DNA of 64,000 nt. Source: Corynebacterium striatum ATCC 6940 (GTDB lineage: Bacteria; Actinomycetota; Actinomycetes; Mycobacteriales; Mycobacteriaceae). The notes under the pieces were generated by a model. That model saw only the letters and a list, made by a program, of their open reading frames with translations. It was not told where the DNA came from and did no database searches. The DNA lies in NCBI RefSeq assembly GCF_000159135.1, contig NZ_GG667528.1, forward strand, positions 87,358 to 151,357. Reading direction: 5' to 3'. Both the position numbers and the translations under genes were made by a program. Shown here piece after piece: positions 49,952 to 59,018 of the stretch (its first letter is position 1; the number at the start of each line of letters is the position of its first letter).

Positions 49952-50566
49952 CTAGCCCTTGCCGTTGGCGCCGGAAGCGTTAGGCCCAAACATTTTTTCC
50001 ACGTACTTGGCCAGCACATCTACTTCGAGGTTGACTGCGGCACCAACTTCCAGCTGCCCGAATATGGTGTCGCGCAGCGTTGTCGGAATGAGAGAGACCT
50101 CGAACCAGTCTGCGCCGATGCTGCTTACCGTCAGCGAGGTGCCGCTGACTGCGATAGAACCCTTCTCTACCACGTATCGCGCAAGTCCGGCGGGCAGCTC
50201 GAAACGCACCACCTCCCAGTTCTCAGACGGGGTGCGCGAGATGAGTTTCGCAGTGCCGTCGACATGGCCCTGCATGATGTGCCCGCCCAAGCGGGTGGTT
50301 GGAAGCAGAGCACGCTCCACGTTGACCTGGGACCCCACGCGCAGTTCGCCGAGCGCCGAACGATTTAGGGATTCCTGCATGACGTCGGCGATGAAGACGT
50401 CCGCGGTTCGCTCGGCCACGGTGAGGCACACGCCGTTGATTGCGATGGAGTCACCAAGGGCGGCGTCGTCAAGTATCTTAGGCGCGGCGATTCCTAAGCG
50501 GATCGCGTCTCCCTGCCGCTCCAAGCAAGCGACCGTGCCGATTTCTTCCACGAGTCCAGTAAACAA
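49952..50566 (-). CDS. ribE: Riboflavin synthase, alpha chain
   Basis: 204 residues with two homologous lumazine-binding halves. The first starts MFTGLVEEIGTV and has SIAINGVCLTV; the second has GHIMQGHVDGTAKL and GSIAVSGTSLTV. It forms riboflavin from two lumazine molecules. ATG 50566 is 37 bp from the ribD stop. In C. glutamicum the gene is also called ribC. Confidence 0.97.
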   Translation of the reverse strand: MFTGLVEEIGTVACLERQGDAIRLGIAAPKILDDAALGDSIAINGVCLTVAERTADVFIADVMQESLNRSALGELRVGSQVNVERALLPTTRLGGHIMQGHVDGTAKLISRTPSENWEVVRFELPAGLARYVVEKGSIAVSGTSLTVSSIGADWFEVSLIPTTLRDTIFGQLEVGAAVNLEVDVLAKYVEKMFGPNASGANGKG

Positions 50567-50603
50567 AATCTATCCTTTAACTTTTAATCTCGAAGGCTTG
50601 ACT

Positions 50604-51638
50604 CTACTCGTCATCCACGTATGGCCTGCGCACGTACTCGATGAGCACATCGTCGCCCAGCACGGTGGTGCCCACGCGCTGAAAACGACGCGCATCCTGC
50701 AAGGTTTGGGCCACCGGATGGGCCAACACTCCCCGCCCCTCTCCGAGCAACAGCGGCGCAATGTAGGCCTGCACCGCATCCACGTATCCGGCATTGAGGA
50801 AGGCGCTGGCCAGCCCGGCCCCGCCCTCGACCAACACGTCGCGTGCGCCCGCCTCGTAAAGGGAGATCAGTGCGTCATCGATGTTGGCAAATTGGTCGTA
50901 GCCAAGTTCGCGCAAATGCGATGATGCCGCTCCCGCATCCTCTAAGTTCCTTTGGCCAATCACGACGCGGCGCGGCTGTTGCTCCCGCAGCGTGCCATCG
51001 GGGAAACGAGCGGTCAACGAGGGGTTGTCTGCCAGCGCGGTGCCGGTGCCGATGATGATGGCGTCACGCCGCGCGCGGTCGACGTGCACCCATTCACGCG
51101 CGTGCTCCCCGGTAATCCATTGGCTCGTACCATCGCTTGCGGCGGTAAAACCGTCGAGTGTTTGCGCAAACTTTAGGGTCACGTGCGGGCGGCCCAGGCG
51201 CAGCGAAGTCAACCACGGGATGAGAGCATCGGACACGGGCAACTCCGCAGGCGCTTCAATCTGTGCGACCTCAATGCCCGCGGCGCGCAGAGTCTGCGCC
51301 CCGCCAGCAGCCACGCCGTTCGGGTCAGGATGCAGGAAATATACCTGGGAAATATCCGCCGCAATAAGGGCTTCCGCGCAGGGGCCAGTGCGCCCAGTGT
51401 GGTTGCACGGCTCGAGTGTAACGACTGCTATGCCGCCGCGGGCGCTGCTGCCGGCCTCTTGTAGGGCCATGACCTCGGCATGCGGCCCGCCTACGGGCTG
51501 AGTGGCGCCAGTGCCTACGAGGTTGCCCTCGGCGTCGAGAATGACTGCACCCACCGGCGGGTTGGGGCTCGTCGTGCCGCGCACGGATTGACCCGCCTCC
51601 ATCGCACGGATGAGGGCGGCATCGAGGTCAAGCTTCAT
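50604..51638 (-). CDS. ribD: Bifunctional riboflavin deaminase/reductase
   Basis: 344 residues. The N-terminal cytidine-deaminase-type domain has the zinc site GGPHAEVMAL and LEPCNHTGRTGPC; the C-terminal reductase domain has KFAQTLDGFTAASDG, IIIGTGTALADNP and DVLVEGGAGLASAFL. It performs two middle steps of the pathway. First gene of ribD-ribE-ribBA-ribH. The 77 bp upstream to rpe hold no FMN riboswitch. Confidence 0.96.
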   Translation of the reverse strand: MKLDLDAALIRAMEAGQSVRGTTSPNPPVGAVILDAEGNLVGTGATQPVGGPHAEVMALQEAGSSARGGIAVVTLEPCNHTGRTGPCAEALIAADISQVYFLHPDPNGVAAGGAQTLRAAGIEVAQIEAPAELPVSDALIPWLTSLRLGRPHVTLKFAQTLDGFTAASDGTSQWITGEHAREWVHVDRARRDAIIIGTGTALADNPSLTARFPDGTLREQQPRRVVIGQRNLEDAGAASSHLRELGYDQFANIDDALISLYEAGARDVLVEGGAGLASAFLNAGYVDAVQAYIAPLLLGEGRGVLAHPVAQTLQDARRFQRVGTTVLGDDVLIEYVRRPYVDDE

Positions 51639-51715
51639 AAAGACTTTCTGATTGCAATTTCCGTTTGGTCAAGGACGGTCCCACGAAAGATTCGGGGCGT
51701 GAAGCAGTTAGAAAA

Positions 51716-52381
51716 CTATTGCGAGGCCAGCTGGCGCAATTCCTCGACTGCTGCGGCCTTGTCTGCTTGCTTGTAGATGGCAGAACCGGCCACGAACGCG
51801 TGGCAGCCAGCTTCCGCGGATGCAGCGATGGTCTCGGCGGAGATGCCACCGTCGATTTCGATCAGTGTATCGAGGCCCTGCTCATCAATGGCAGCGCGCA
51901 ATGTGCGTACCTTATCCAGCATCTCAGGCATAAACTTCTGGCCTCCGAAGCCAGGTTCGACCGACATTACGAGTGCCAAATCAAAGTGCTCCAGTTTGTC
52001 CAACCACGGCTCGATAGGAGTGTTGGGTTTGATGGAAAAGCCCGCGCGTACGCCCATGCCGCGGATTTGATCCGCCAGCGCGAGCGCCGCATGCTCGTCA
52101 GCGACGGCTTCCACGTGGAAGATGATGCAATCAGCGCCTGCCTCAGCGTAGGTTTCGACCCACTTTTCCGGTTCCTCAATCATGAGATGGACGTCCAAGA
52201 CCTGGTCCGTGATGCCATCAACAGTCTTGGTGATGTCAGGGCCGAAGGACAGGTTGGGCACAAAGTGGCCATCCATGATGTCGACGTGGATCCAGTCAGC
52301 GTTGTGTACCGCACGTACCTCTTCCCCCAAACGGGAGAAGTCAGCGGCGAGAATCGAAGGGGAAATAATCGGTGCAGGCAT
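51716..52381 (-). CDS. rpe: Ribulose-phosphate 3-epimerase
   Basis: 221 residues. Marks are ISPSILAADFSRLGEE, WIHVDIMDGHFVPNLSFG with metal ligands, VMSVEPGFGGQKF and LIEIDGGISAETI. It interconverts ribulose-5-phosphate and xylulose-5-phosphate, feeding Tkt. ATG 52381; 64 bp after the rsmB stop. Ribulose-5-phosphate is also the substrate of RibBA. Confidence 0.97.
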   Translation of the reverse strand: MPAPIISPSILAADFSRLGEEVRAVHNADWIHVDIMDGHFVPNLSFGPDITKTVDGITDQVLDVHLMIEEPEKWVETYAEAGADCIIFHVEAVADEHAALALADQIRGMGVRAGFSIKPNTPIEPWLDKLEHFDLALVMSVEPGFGGQKFMPEMLDKVRTLRAAIDEQGLDTLIEIDGGISAETIAASAEAGCHAFVAGSAIYKQADKAAAVEELRQLASQ

Positions 52382-52445
52382 GGTGTTCAGTCTAGACCTT
52401 CCCTTCGATTGCGCGCAGCCACTTCTTTAGCAGCTCGGCTAACGC

Positions 52446-53966
52446 TTAGTCACGACGAAGCGCGGCGAAGAACATCGCGTCGGTGCCGTGGCGATGCGGC
52501 CACATCTGGACCGACTTGTGATGTCCAACGTCACCCATATCCGGAATGAGTTCGTGGGCATCGAGCTCCACGGCGCCCAGCTTGGCGACGGCGCGATCCA
52601 CAACGTCGCGCGTTTCCCTCAGGTCCGGCGAACACGTCGAATAAACCACGACACCGCCGGGGCGCACGAGCTTGAGCGCGGATTCGAGCAGCTCAAACTG
52701 CAGCTCGTTGAGTCCGGCGATGTCGGACTCGGACTTGCGCCAACGAGCCTCCGGACGGCGACGAAGGGCGCCAAGGCCGGAACACGGGGCGTCGACAAGC
52801 ACGCGATCGAAGCCAGCCAAAAGGCCGGGGTTACGGCCGTCAGCTACGTGCACACGAACAGGCAGATCCGCAACAGTCTTCTTGATGAGCTCAGCGCGGT
52901 GCGGCGAGACTTCCACCGCATCGACATGGGCCTGCTCAATGCGTGCCAGCGCACCCATGAGGGCCGCCTTGCCGCCAGGGCCCGCACACAGGTCGAGCCA
53001 CCGCCCGGAATCAGTACCTGCAACGGGTGCTTCGACCACTGCGCGGGCAATGAGCTGCGAGCCTTCATCCTGGACCGCGGCAAAGCCCTGCTTCACAGGC
53101 TCCAGATCACCCGGATCACCAGATTCCATGTAGACGGCATAAGGCGAGTACTTGCCTTCTTCGTTGCCGGTCATAAGCGCCAGCTCCTCGGCGCTAATCT
53201 CGCCGGGACGCGCTACTAGGTGGACGATAGGACGCTGGGAGTCGCCTTCCAGCGCTGCTTCGAGTTCGCCCAAGCCGACGACACGGCTAAAAGACTGTGC
53301 GATCCACGCGGGATGCGCGTGCTTGAAGGCCAGTGCCGCGATCTCGCCCTGCGGGGCGAGCTTGTCGAGCCACTTCTCGGCTGGGGTGCGCGTGATGGTG
53401 CGCATGATGCCGTTGGCAAAGCCCTTAGCTTTCTCAAAGTCTGCGGCCTCAACCAAACGCACAGTGGTGTCTACGGCAGCATGCGGCTCCACGCGGGTAA
53501 AGAGCACCTGGTAGGCGCCCAGCCGCAAAGCATCCAAAACCTCAGGGGCAATTGCATCAAGCGCACGGGACGAGCACTCCCCGATGACTGCATCGAGCAC
53601 TCCCTCGGTGCGCAGAGAACCATAGGTCAGCTCGGTTGCAAAGGCAGCGTCGCGGCCTTCAAGCTTGTGCACGCGCAAAGCCTTGGGCAAGGTCAGGTTC
53701 GCAAACGCATCATCGCTGTGAACGCGGCGCAGTACCTCAAAGGAGACCGCACGAGCGGTGTCTACGCCGCTTCGTCGCGCAGCCTGGACGAAGGAGTTCT
53801 TCTCCTGCGCGCCCCGCCTGCCTCGAGGGTGGTGTGAATTACGCGAATTATTCTTGCCTTTGCGCTGCAAAGATCCGCGTTGTGCGTCACGCGCATACTG
53901 CTTACGCCCATCGGCCTTGCGCTCGGAATCGCCGCCTTTGGAGCGGGAACGGAAACCACCACTCAT
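52446..53966 (-). CDS. rsmB: 16S rRNA m5C967 methyltransferase RsmB
   Basis: 506 residues. A basic N-terminal tail of about 60 residues (rich in R, G, K, S) precedes a NusB-like domain (about 65-200) and an AdoMet-dependent m5C methyltransferase domain with LDLCAGPGGKAALM, VLVDAPCSGLGALRRRPEA and VVYSTCSPD, holding the two catalytic cysteines. ATG overlaps the fmt stop by 4 bp (ATGA). It modifies 16S rRNA. Confidence 0.95.
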   Translation of the reverse strand: MSGGFRSRSKGGDSERKADGRKQYARDAQRGSLQRKGKNNSRNSHHPRGRRGAQEKNSFVQAARRSGVDTARAVSFEVLRRVHSDDAFANLTLPKALRVHKLEGRDAAFATELTYGSLRTEGVLDAVIGECSSRALDAIAPEVLDALRLGAYQVLFTRVEPHAAVDTTVRLVEAADFEKAKGFANGIMRTITRTPAEKWLDKLAPQGEIAALAFKHAHPAWIAQSFSRVVGLGELEAALEGDSQRPIVHLVARPGEISAEELALMTGNEEGKYSPYAVYMESGDPGDLEPVKQGFAAVQDEGSQLIARAVVEAPVAGTDSGRWLDLCAGPGGKAALMGALARIEQAHVDAVEVSPHRAELIKKTVADLPVRVHVADGRNPGLLAGFDRVLVDAPCSGLGALRRRPEARWRKSESDIAGLNELQFELLESALKLVRPGGVVVYSTCSPDLRETRDVVDRAVAKLGAVELDAHELIPDMGDVGHHKSVQMWPHRHGTDAMFFAALRRD

Positions 53967-54916
53967 GAGAACCTCACCTCTTTGTTGCCGCCCAGGCCGC
54001 GCGCCCAGTCTGCAGCGTTCATCATCTTCTTGCCGGGGACTTGCAGACGCTCCAGCTTGACTGCCGCATCAGCTGTGCCGACGTACACGGACTTCTTCGT
54101 AATGTGCGCCTCACCTGGTGCGAGGGCAACGCCCTCAAGTGCCGGGTCAACGCCTATGAGGCTAACCGGGCCAAGCTTGACTCGCTCCTCCCCAAGCATG
54201 GTCCAGGCACCCGGGGCCGGGGTGTGTGCACGAATGTGGCGGTCGATGGCTTCCGCGGAATCCTGCCAATTGACGCGAGCATCCTCAACTGCGATCTTGT
54301 GCGCGTAGGAGGGCTCGCCCGATTGCTCGTGTGGGGTGATGGTGCCTGCCGCCAAGCCGTCCATCGTTTCCACCAAGAGATCACCACCGGCATAGGCCAG
54401 GCGGGTCAGAAGATCGTCTGCGGTATCAGTTGCCTGAATCTTCTCTTCGAGCGTGCCCAGGATGACGCCGGTGTCCAATCCCTTATCGATACGGAACGTA
54501 GTAGCACCCGTGACTTCATCGCCGGCTGCGATCGCAGCTTGCACTGGGGCCGCACCGCGCCACGCAGGTAGCAAGGAGAAGTGCAGGTTGACCCAGCCAT
54601 GGCGCGGTAGGTCAAGAAGATCCGGCGTAATAAGGTTGCCGTAGGCCACAACGGGGATAGCCTCAGGAGAAAGATCCCGCAGACGTGCGCGCAGCGCCTC
54701 GCCGTCCTCGGTGCCGGGCTTGAGGGTGCTTGGGGTGAGCACCTCGATTCCATGTTTTTGAGCCAGCTCTTTCACCGGGCTGGGGTGCAGAGTACGGCCC
54801 CGGCCCCTGCGCGCATCGGGCCTAGTGATGACCGCGACAACCTCATGCTTGGAGGCAATGAGCTTTTCCAAAGCCACCACTGCGGGCTCCGGGGTACCGG
54901 CGAAGACAATTCGCAT
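53963..54916 (-). CDS. fmt: Methionyl-tRNA formyltransferase
   Basis: 317 residues. Marks are MRIVFAGTPEPAVVAL, formyl-THF site HGWVNLHFSLLPAWRGAAPV with the Asn-His pair, TTFRIDKGLDTGVIL and a C-terminal OB-like domain. Formylates the initiator tRNA; def, just upstream in the operon, removes the formyl group from finished chains. Its stop overlaps the rsmB start. Confidence 0.97.
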   Translation of the reverse strand: MRIVFAGTPEPAVVALEKLIASKHEVVAVITRPDARRGRGRTLHPSPVKELAQKHGIEVLTPSTLKPGTEDGEALRARLRDLSPEAIPVVAYGNLITPDLLDLPRHGWVNLHFSLLPAWRGAAPVQAAIAAGDEVTGATTFRIDKGLDTGVILGTLEEKIQATDTADDLLTRLAYAGGDLLVETMDGLAAGTITPHEQSGEPSYAHKIAVEDARVNWQDSAEAIDRHIRAHTPAPGAWTMLGEERVKLGPVSLIGVDPALEGVALAPGEAHITKKSVYVGTADAAVKLERLQVPGKKMMNAADWARGLGGNKEVRFS

Positions 54917-54974
54917 GCTGAACCTTTACTTCTTTCTTCTCTTGTTGCTCTAGTTTCTTAGGCTGCTCTAGCTA

Positions 54975-55484
54975 CTAGGAGTTAAACCACTCTGAATTGC
55001 GGATAACCTGCATCGCTTCTTTGCGCCGCTCAGGGGTGAGCCTTTGCAGGAACAAGACGCCATCAAGGTGGTCAGTCTCATGCTGAATGCAACGCGCCAT
55101 CAACCCGGAGGCCACCATCGAGATGGCATTGCCCCGTACATCGCGGCCGTGGACCACGACCGATTCATAGCGCTCGGTGTTTTCGGTGATGTCCGGAATC
55201 GATAGGCAGCCCTCGGGGCCGTCCTGCGTCTTGTCCCCCAACGGGGTCCACACCGGGTTGATGATGGCCCCACGCAAGCCGGTCTGAAAGTGGGAGCAGT
55301 CATAGACAAAAATGCGCTTGGTCAAACCAATCTGGTTTGCGGCAAGGCCTACTCCGCCGGCCGCGTCCATGGTCTCCAGCATGTCATTGGCCAAGGCCTC
55401 AAGCGATGAATCAAACTTTTCAATCTCGGTAGCACGAGACGTCAAGACTGGATCGCCGTACATGCGAATTGCTCTGATTGCCAC
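54975..55484 (-). CDS. def: Peptide deformylase
   Basis: 169 residues from GTG 55484 (VAIRAIRMYGDPVL), with AAAGG at about 18 nt; ATG 55463 is a later alternative but would cut into the conserved start. Motifs are GVGLAANQIG, EGCLSIP and QHETDHLDG, which hold the metal-binding Cys and two His and the catalytic Glu. Removes N-formyl from new proteins. It is 58 bp upstream of fmt. Confidence 0.95.
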   Translation of the reverse strand: MAIRAIRMYGDPVLTSRATEIEKFDSSLEALANDMLETMDAAGGVGLAANQIGLTKRIFVYDCSHFQTGLRGAIINPVWTPLGDKTQDGPEGCLSIPDITENTERYESVVVHGRDVRGNAISMVASGLMARCIQHETDHLDGVLFLQRLTPERRKEAMQVIRNSEWFNS

Positions 55485-55617
55485 TGCGGAACCACTACCT
55501 TTCAAACAATTACGTCGCACTCGACAATAGTGGACATGCCAGACACAGCGGCGGACTGGGTAGACCCAGCAGCACTAAACCGTCTCCACCACGCGCTCCA
55601 CGTCCATAAGCTGGCGT

Positions 55618-57654
55618 TTAGCCGACGTGAATTGGGTCTACCTGAATGCGCAGTGGCAGCTCGTCCTTACGGGCGCTGCGCGCAGCGTTGGCGTTGCGCA
55701 GCGCCGTGCCCAGCTGTGAGCGCGGCCCCAACGGGGTGCGGATGAGTGCCCTTTGTGGCGGTCCAAAGCGCTGTTCGTCATACTCACCGGGCAGGGTGAC
55801 TCCGGGCGGAAGCGGGACCGGGCCCAGGATCTCAGCATGCTCAGGCAGCTCTGCAATCGAAAGAAAGTGATCCAGTGCGGCATCCGCTCCATCCACGGCT
55901 GCCATATGCACGGCCGGTGGGAAGCGCACTTCCCGACGCCCCGCCAGCTCAGCGCGCGCTGCTGCCACCATGTCCCAATTCACTAAATATTGGACAACTG
56001 CTAACGCCTCATCCGCAGCGATAATCACTTCCCCGCCTTTGGAGTGCGGGCTCACCAAGGTCGCTGCCGCAGCCCACTTGGCCAGGGCCTCTTCGGTTGC
56101 GCGCAGATCCTGACGATTGAGCAGCGTGGCAGCTTCTAGCAGCAGCGCCGCGCCATAATGACCGCCGTCCGCAACATGGGGTTCCGCACCGGGAGTCGCA
56201 ATGACAAGTGCCGGCTCCCCTGGCACTTCATCGATGACCTTGTTACCGCCAGACATGACAATCCGCGTGCTTGGAAAGGCGCGACCCAGCTCTTCCGCCG
56301 TACGCTCCGAGCCCAATACGATGGCGCGCAGGCGCGGCGAGCCGCATTCCGTGCACCGGAACTTGGAGTCGATGCGTCCGCACCACGTACAGGTTGGCAG
56401 GGATGCTTGGCCCTCATGCCCACCGTGCGAATCACCCGGCAGGCCAAGCGGACCGTTGCAATGGCGGCACCTTGCCGGCGCGCGGCAATTCCCGCATGCC
56501 AGGATGGGCGCGTAGCCCTTGCGCGGGACCTGCACGAGAACTGGTTCGCCGCGGTCGAGGGCACGACGCGCGGCTTGGTAAGCAGGACCGCTTAGCGACG
56601 TCGTTCCGCCCTGCAGATCACGCGCCACCTGGAATCCGAAGGCTCCGACCGGCGTGATCGCAGGACGCCGCGCCGAAAGCGACGACTCACTCGGCACTAG
56701 GTCGTGCGCCCACCCCGACTCCACCAGGAGCTGCGTCTCCGCGGTGCGCGAATGACCGGCCAAAATAAGACTGCATCCCTCCAACGCAGAGCGCGTGGTG
56801 AGCACCTCGCGCGCATGTACGTAGGGCTTGAGATTATCCACGAGATTGTCGTCGCCATCGTCCACGATGACGGCAAGGCGCAGATTCGCCACCGGAGCAA
56901 AAGCCGCAGACCGCGTGCCGATGACGATGCGTGCCTGGCCCACCAAGGCTGACAGATAGCGCCGGTACCTAGCCTGCGGACCAGTGGCGTTGCCGAGCAC
57001 GGTTACCTGTTTAGCCGCGACTATCTCGCGCAGCGCACGCTCGAGCTTGTCGACGTCACGTTGATCCGGCACCACGATGAGCGAGCCGCCTCCGTCTACC
57101 GCGATTTTTGCAGCCAAAGCAGCCAGCGCTGCCGCCCAATCATCGCCGGGTGCTACCTGCCAGGCAGCGCGCGCAATGCCGCCGCCTAGCACTGTATCCA
57201 CGAAAGACTCGCCGAACTGATACGCGGACCAGCTGGACAGATCGGGTTCGCTGGCGTCTCCCAGCTCCTCCCACGGCGTCGACAAGTCTGATTCTTCCGC
57301 CTTGGCATGACGCGGAGGGATAGCGGAACGAATGATGTCGGAGCGAACTGCCCCGTACCGGGCGGCAAGCGATTCGACGAGTTGTGAGAGCTGCGCTGGA
57401 TAGACTGCAAAGGGTGAGATCACTCGGTCGAGATAGCGCAGCTCGCCCGCGAACTCCGAGTCGTTGCGGCGCTCCAGAACGATGGCGTCGCTAAGCCGCC
57501 CATTGAAGCGGATACGTACGCGAACCCCAGGCTGTGCGGCCTCCGATTGTTCCTCGTCCACGCGGTAGTCGAACCCGCGATCTAAGTGAGCAACCCCTAA
57601 AAGAGGCAACACCCGCGCGACCGGTTTGTGGGCGGCGGGTGTTCTCTTCGGCAT
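55618..57654 (-). CDS. priA: PriA-like primosomal protein, helicase motifs lost
   Basis: 678 residues from ATG 57654. The N-terminal DNA-binding domain (ARVLPLLGVAHLDRGFDYRV) and the eight-cysteine zinc region (CGNC, CRHC, CTWC, CTEC) are present. The ATPase core is broken: no GxxGxGKT loop is found where it should be (around GDDWAAALAALAAKI), and the DEAH-type box reads IVDDGDDN. This is normal for actinobacterial PriA, which probably works as a loader or scaffold and not as a helicase. It starts 11 bp after the metK stop. Confidence 0.92.
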   Translation of the reverse strand: MPKRTPAAHKPVARVLPLLGVAHLDRGFDYRVDEEQSEAAQPGVRVRIRFNGRLSDAIVLERRNDSEFAGELRYLDRVISPFAVYPAQLSQLVESLAARYGAVRSDIIRSAIPPRHAKAEESDLSTPWEELGDASEPDLSSWSAYQFGESFVDTVLGGGIARAAWQVAPGDDWAAALAALAAKIAVDGGGSLIVVPDQRDVDKLERALREIVAAKQVTVLGNATGPQARYRRYLSALVGQARIVIGTRSAAFAPVANLRLAVIVDDGDDNLVDNLKPYVHAREVLTTRSALEGCSLILAGHSRTAETQLLVESGWAHDLVPSESSLSARRPAITPVGAFGFQVARDLQGGTTSLSGPAYQAARRALDRGEPVLVQVPRKGYAPILACGNCRAPARCRHCNGPLGLPGDSHGGHEGQASLPTCTWCGRIDSKFRCTECGSPRLRAIVLGSERTAEELGRAFPSTRIVMSGGNKVIDEVPGEPALVIATPGAEPHVADGGHYGAALLLEAATLLNRQDLRATEEALAKWAAAATLVSPHSKGGEVIIAADEALAVVQYLVNWDMVAAARAELAGRREVRFPPAVHMAAVDGADAALDHFLSIAELPEHAEILGPVPLPPGVTLPGEYDEQRFGPPQRALIRTPLGPRSQLGTALRNANAARSARKDELPLRIQVDPIHVG

Positions 57655-57665
57655 AGGCTCAGATT

Positions 57666-58898
57666 CTACAGGCCAGCTGCCTTTCGCAGTGCGGCGGCAC
57701 GGGAGGTCGACTCCCATGGCAGGTCAACGTCGGTACGACCGAAGTGACCATAGGCCGCAGTCTGCCGGTAGATAGGACGCAACAGATCGAGATCACGGAT
57801 GATGGCCGCCGGACGAAGGTCGAAGACCTCGTTGACTGCCGCTTGAATAGCGGCGTCGCTGAGTCCCTCGTGTGCGGTGCCGAACGTCTCGACGTACAGG
57901 CCCACCGGCTTCGCACGGCCGATGGCGTAGGCCACTTGCACCTCGGCCCGATCGGCGAGTCCTGCGGCGACGATATTCTTAGCCACCCAACGCATTGCGT
58001 AAGCTCCGGAACGGTCAACCTTACTCGGATCCTTGCCAGAGAAGGCACCGCCGCCGTGGCGGGCCATGCCTCCATAGGTGTCAACGATGATCTTGCGGCC
58101 AGTAAGACCCGCATCGCCCATTGGGCCGCCGAGGATAAAGGAGCCGGAAGGGTTAACGAGCAAGGTGGTGTCTTCGCCGTAGTACTTTTCCAAGCCAGCA
58201 TCCTGGATGACCCATTCGACGACGTGCTTGCGCAGCTGTTCCTCAAGCCACTTCTGGGTCACGTCTTGGTCGTGCTGGGTGGAAATGACGATGGTGTCTA
58301 AGTGCGAAGGAACGTTGTTGTCGTCATAGGCGGAAGTCACCTGGGTCTTGCCGTCTGGGCGGAGGTGATCAACGATCTTCTCCTTGCGCACCTCGCTGAG
58401 GCGGCGGGAAAGGCGGTGCGCCAGAGCGATAGGCAGCGGCATGAACTCGGCGGTCTCGTTGGTGGCGTAGCCGAACATCAGGCCTTGGTCGCCGGCGCCT
58501 GCGGAGTCATTCTCCTCATCAAAGTCGTCACCGCGATCGCGGGCCTCGGTAGAGGTGTCGACGCCGGCGCCGATTTCCTGGGACTGCTCGCCAATGGCGA
58601 CGTTTACGCCACAGGTGTGTCCGTCGAATCCAACGTCAGAAGAGGTAAAGCCGATGTCCGTGAGAGTCTTGCGCACCAATTGGGGGATCTCGACATAGCC
58701 GGTGGTGCGGACCTCACCTACTACGTGGACCTGGCCGGTGGTGACTAGGGTCTCGACGGCGACGCGAGCATGCGGGTCCTTCTCGAGCAGCGCGTCGAGG
58801 ATGGTGTCGGAGATTGCGTCGCAAATTTTATCCGGGTGTCCCTCAGTCACAGACTCACTGGTGAACAAACGGGTAGCCGGTGCATGGTTAACAGTCAC
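57666..58898 (-). CDS. metK: S-adenosylmethionine synthetase
   Basis: 410 residues from GTG 58898. Marks are [34 protein letters not shown] and [19 protein letters not shown], covering ATP, metal and methionine sites. Makes AdoMet from methionine and ATP. The promoter region has an exact McbR operator, so control by methionine metabolism is expected. priA follows after 11 bp and is probably co-transcribed. Confidence 0.98.
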   Translation of the reverse strand: MTVNHAPATRLFTSESVTEGHPDKICDAISDTILDALLEKDPHARVAVETLVTTGQVHVVGEVRTTGYVEIPQLVRKTLTDIGFTSSDVGFDGHTCGVNVAIGEQSQEIGAGVDTSTEARDRGDDFDEENDSAGAGDQGLMFGYATNETAEFMPLPIALAHRLSRRLSEVRKEKIVDHLRPDGKTQVTSAYDDNNVPSHLDTIVISTQHDQDVTQKWLEEQLRKHVVEWVIQDAGLEKYYGEDTTLLVNPSGSFILGGPMGDAGLTGRKIIVDTYGGMARHGGGAFSGKDPSKVDRSGAYAMRWVAKNIVAAGLADRAEVQVAYAIGRAKPVGLYVETFGTAHEGLSDAAIQAAVNEVFDLRPAAIIRDLDLLRPIYRQTAAYGHFGRTDVDLPWESTSRAAALRKAAGL

Positions 58899-58976
58899 AA
58901 ATATTCCTTAGTGCAGAAAGAAGTGCTTATTTAGCGTTCATTGCATGGTTCTGGCCCCAAGCTTTAACAACTAGCC

Positions 58977-59005
58977 AGCATAGACCAAGCGGTCTATTAA
59001 TGCAA
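58977..59005 (-). promoter_or_regulatory. metK promoter
   Basis: On the minus strand TTGCAT (59000-59005) and TATGCT (58977-58982) are separated by 17 bp, the best two-box promoter in the window. The spacer contains most of the McbR operator. The predicted start leaves a leader of about 70 nt before the GTG. Confidence 0.75.
58981..58996. promoter_or_regulatory. McbR operator
   Basis: TAGACCAAGCGGTCTA is an exact match to TAGAC-N6-GTCTA, the site of McbR, the corynebacterial repressor of methionine and cysteine genes. It lies between and partly over the metK -35 and -10 boxes. Confidence 0.92.
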
Positions 59006-59018
59006 TTAGGCCGGTCTA

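Noticed and set aside
51639-51715. FMN riboswitch before ribD
   Set aside because: Only 77 bp available and none of the conserved RFN elements is visible.
55536-55745. Plus-strand frame starting MPDTAADWVDPAALNRLHH between def and priA
   Set aside because: Its first 30 codons could be the start of a lost gene, but it soon runs antisense into priA, lacks a ribosome site and I could not tie it to a family.
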